Source: Muribaculaceae bacterium
GTDB taxonomy: Bacteria; Bacteroidota; Bacteroidia; Bacteroidales; Muribaculaceae
Reading direction: 5' to 3'
NCBI GenBank assembly: GCA_009775125.1
Contig: VSPD01000042.1
Span: 1 to 22,765, forward strand
DNA: 22,765 nucleotides
The first letter of the stretch is position 1; every line of letters begins with the position of its first letter. This document shows positions 21,658 to 22,765 of this stretch, one piece after another. The position numbers and the translations under genes were made by a program. The notes under the pieces were generated by a model. The model was not told the origin of the DNA. It did not search any database and saw only the letters and a list, made by a program, of their open reading frames with translations.

Positions 21658-22578
21658 TTAGGTGAACAGCAGGGGTTGTTTTCTGAATTTGTTGGCCAGA
21701 GCGATTATGTCCTCGATGAAAGGGTCGGCGGCATATCCTTCGAGGTCAGCCACCATCAGGGAGAAGCTGATTTCGGCCTCAATCTTGCGCAGGGCGCGGG
21801 CGCGGGCCGTGTTTTCAAGTTCGACAGGGTCGACCTCGGGCATGGGCGGCGCGTCGCAAGTGTCGACGTATGTGTTGATAGAGAGGTTAAAACCATGGGC
21901 GTGGATTTCGCCGATGCCTACGCGGCGGCTGCGCCCCGTGGCGTTGTGCACAAAGAGGATGTCGCGCGCCGGTGTTTTCCGGATTATTAGCAGGGCCGTC
22001 TCGGTCTTGGTGTCGACGAAGTGGCCGCCTTCGATGGCGTGGATTTCGTGGATGTAGCCTTGCTCGACAAACCATTGGCGTATCCGGCCCTCGCGCTGGC
22101 CGCGGTAGAGGATGCCGGGAAAGCTGAGCGCGGCGCATACGCCGTCGTCGGCGAGCATCCACAGGCAGTGGAGCAGAAACGCCCAGTCGGCGCGCGAGGG
22201 CGGAGGCAGGCACGGCGCGGCATCGAAGCGCGGGTCGCCTTCCATCGGCTTCCATTTTACGGAGAATGGAGGATTTGCCACGATGGCGCGGAATCGGCGG
22301 TCGGCGAACGCGGGGGCGTGCAGGGTGTCGCCCGTGGCTATATGCGCGTTGGGCAAAGCCGCGGCATCAGCCACAAAGTCGGGCTCTATTTCTTGGCCGT
22401 ATTTTGCCACGTCGTCAGGGAATACAGCCAGGAGGTCGCCGGCGCCGCAGGTCGGGTCGTATACCTCGTCGATGTCGCCGGGGATAAATGAGCGTAGCAT
22501 TTCCGCCAATGCGCGGTCGGTATGGAAGATTCCGCGCTCGGCGAATTGCTTGCGTATGGATTTTACGTTGTACGCCAT
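21658..22578 (-). CDS. Solitary N6-adenine-type DNA methyltransferase (HsdM-like)
   Basis: A 306-residue protein. Motif I, DPTCGAGDLL (41-50), binds S-adenosylmethionine; motif IV, ANPPF (101-105), is the catalytic NPPF of N6-adenine methyltransferases. FLLHCLWMLADDGVCAALSF and GHFVDTKTETALLIIRK match the later HsdM core. At about 306 residues it lacks the long helical arms of a type I HsdM, and no specificity or restriction subunit is nearby. It is therefore probably an orphan methyltransferase that protects phage DNA or alters host expression. The DNA from about 21450 to 22570 is clearly GC-richer than the flanks, consistent with recent acquisition. Confidence 0.85.
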   Translation of the reverse strand: MAYNVKSIRKQFAERGIFHTDRALAEMLRSFIPGDIDEVYDPTCGAGDLLAVFPDDVAKYGQEIEPDFVADAAALPNAHIATGDTLHAPAFADRRFRAIVANPPFSVKWKPMEGDPRFDAAPCLPPPSRADWAFLLHCLWMLADDGVCAALSFPGILYRGQREGRIRQWFVEQGYIHEIHAIEGGHFVDTKTETALLIIRKTPARDILFVHNATGRSRRVGIGEIHAHGFNLSINTYVDTCDAPPMPEVDPVELENTARARALRKIEAEISFSLMVADLEGYAADPFIEDIIALANKFRKQPLLFT

Positions 22579-22765
22579 TGGAATTATTGTTTTTTTATTT
22601 CATCATGCAGTTGAATGCGAGGCATTGCTTGGTCGTTTATCTTATAAAAGTTTGTCTTATGGTTAAATTTATTTTGAAATAATTTGCATATTTACAATGA
22701 TTCGGTAAAAATTACAGAAGTAGTTGAAACTTAAGTTAATATAACGAATTATCAAATACAAATGA
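22579..22765. other. AT-rich region upstream of methyltransferase
   Basis: There is no gene of useful size on either strand. A minus-strand TAAATTTA is a poor promoter match, and a 13-codon frame (MPRIQLHDEIKKQ) lies just before the methyltransferase start. I cannot identify a convincing promoter here. Confidence 0.4.

Noticed and set aside
1..22765. tRNA genes, CRISPR arrays, IS elements, reverse transcriptase or diversity-generating retroelement
   Set aside because: I looked for the characteristic motifs and repeats and found none that I can support.

Overview
This window is almost certainly part of a tailed phage or prophage of a Bacteroidota host, most likely a gut Bacteroidales. Several intergenic regions carry the Bacteroidota promoter signature (TTTG, about 20 bases, TAnnTTTG). 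Many genes overlap by ATGA. Several small families (DUF5053-like, DUF4417-like, DUF4406-like) are typical of mobile elements in this phylum. No integrase, attachment site, tRNA, rRNA or clear host gene is visible, so prophage and free phage cannot be told apart here. All convincing protein genes lie on the minus strand, so transcription runs from high to low coordinates.

Region 1 (22578 down to about 19364) is an accessory/early block. It holds a GC-rich solitary adenine-type methyltransferase, a tiny integrase-arm-like DNA-binding protein, two similar two-gene operons (tiny helical protein, then a DUF5053-like protein, each ending in a near-identical terminator hairpin), a small membrane protein, a 25-residue microprotein and a DUF4406-like protein.

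Region 2 (about 19264 down to 16373) is the most unusual part. Two homologous cassettes lie in tandem. Each has a conserved promoter with unusual 22-base spacing, a conserved DUF4417-like gene, and a very different second gene resembling CdiA C-terminal tRNase domains. Facing each second gene on the plus strand is a predicted structured small RNA of about 90-100 nt with its own promoter and intrinsic terminator. A 64-bp repeat covers both RNA promoters and the start codon of the next gene (an epimerase). In the second copy only a nine-codon relic of an epimerase-like start remains.

Region 3 (16380 down to 8127) is an NAD-dependent epimerase followed by packaging and head genes: small terminase, large terminase with an extra C-terminal domain, portal, HK97-type prohead protease with two CPHC motifs, long major capsid protein, and a small connector-region protein.

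Region 4 (8124 down to 415) is neck and tail: connector, tail-completion protein, probable tail tube protein, small tail genes interrupted by a clear intrinsic terminator, a 1420-residue tape measure protein and a downstream partner. At the far end an orphan HicA toxin gene has its own promoter and terminator, with no HicB in view.

The late genes form a siphovirus- or myovirus-like head-tail module (HK97 fold). The DUF4417/nuclease-like/small RNA cassettes, the methyltransferase, the epimerase and HicA are accessory genes that probably serve host manipulation, competition or self-protection. That role is inferred from family resemblance and position only.
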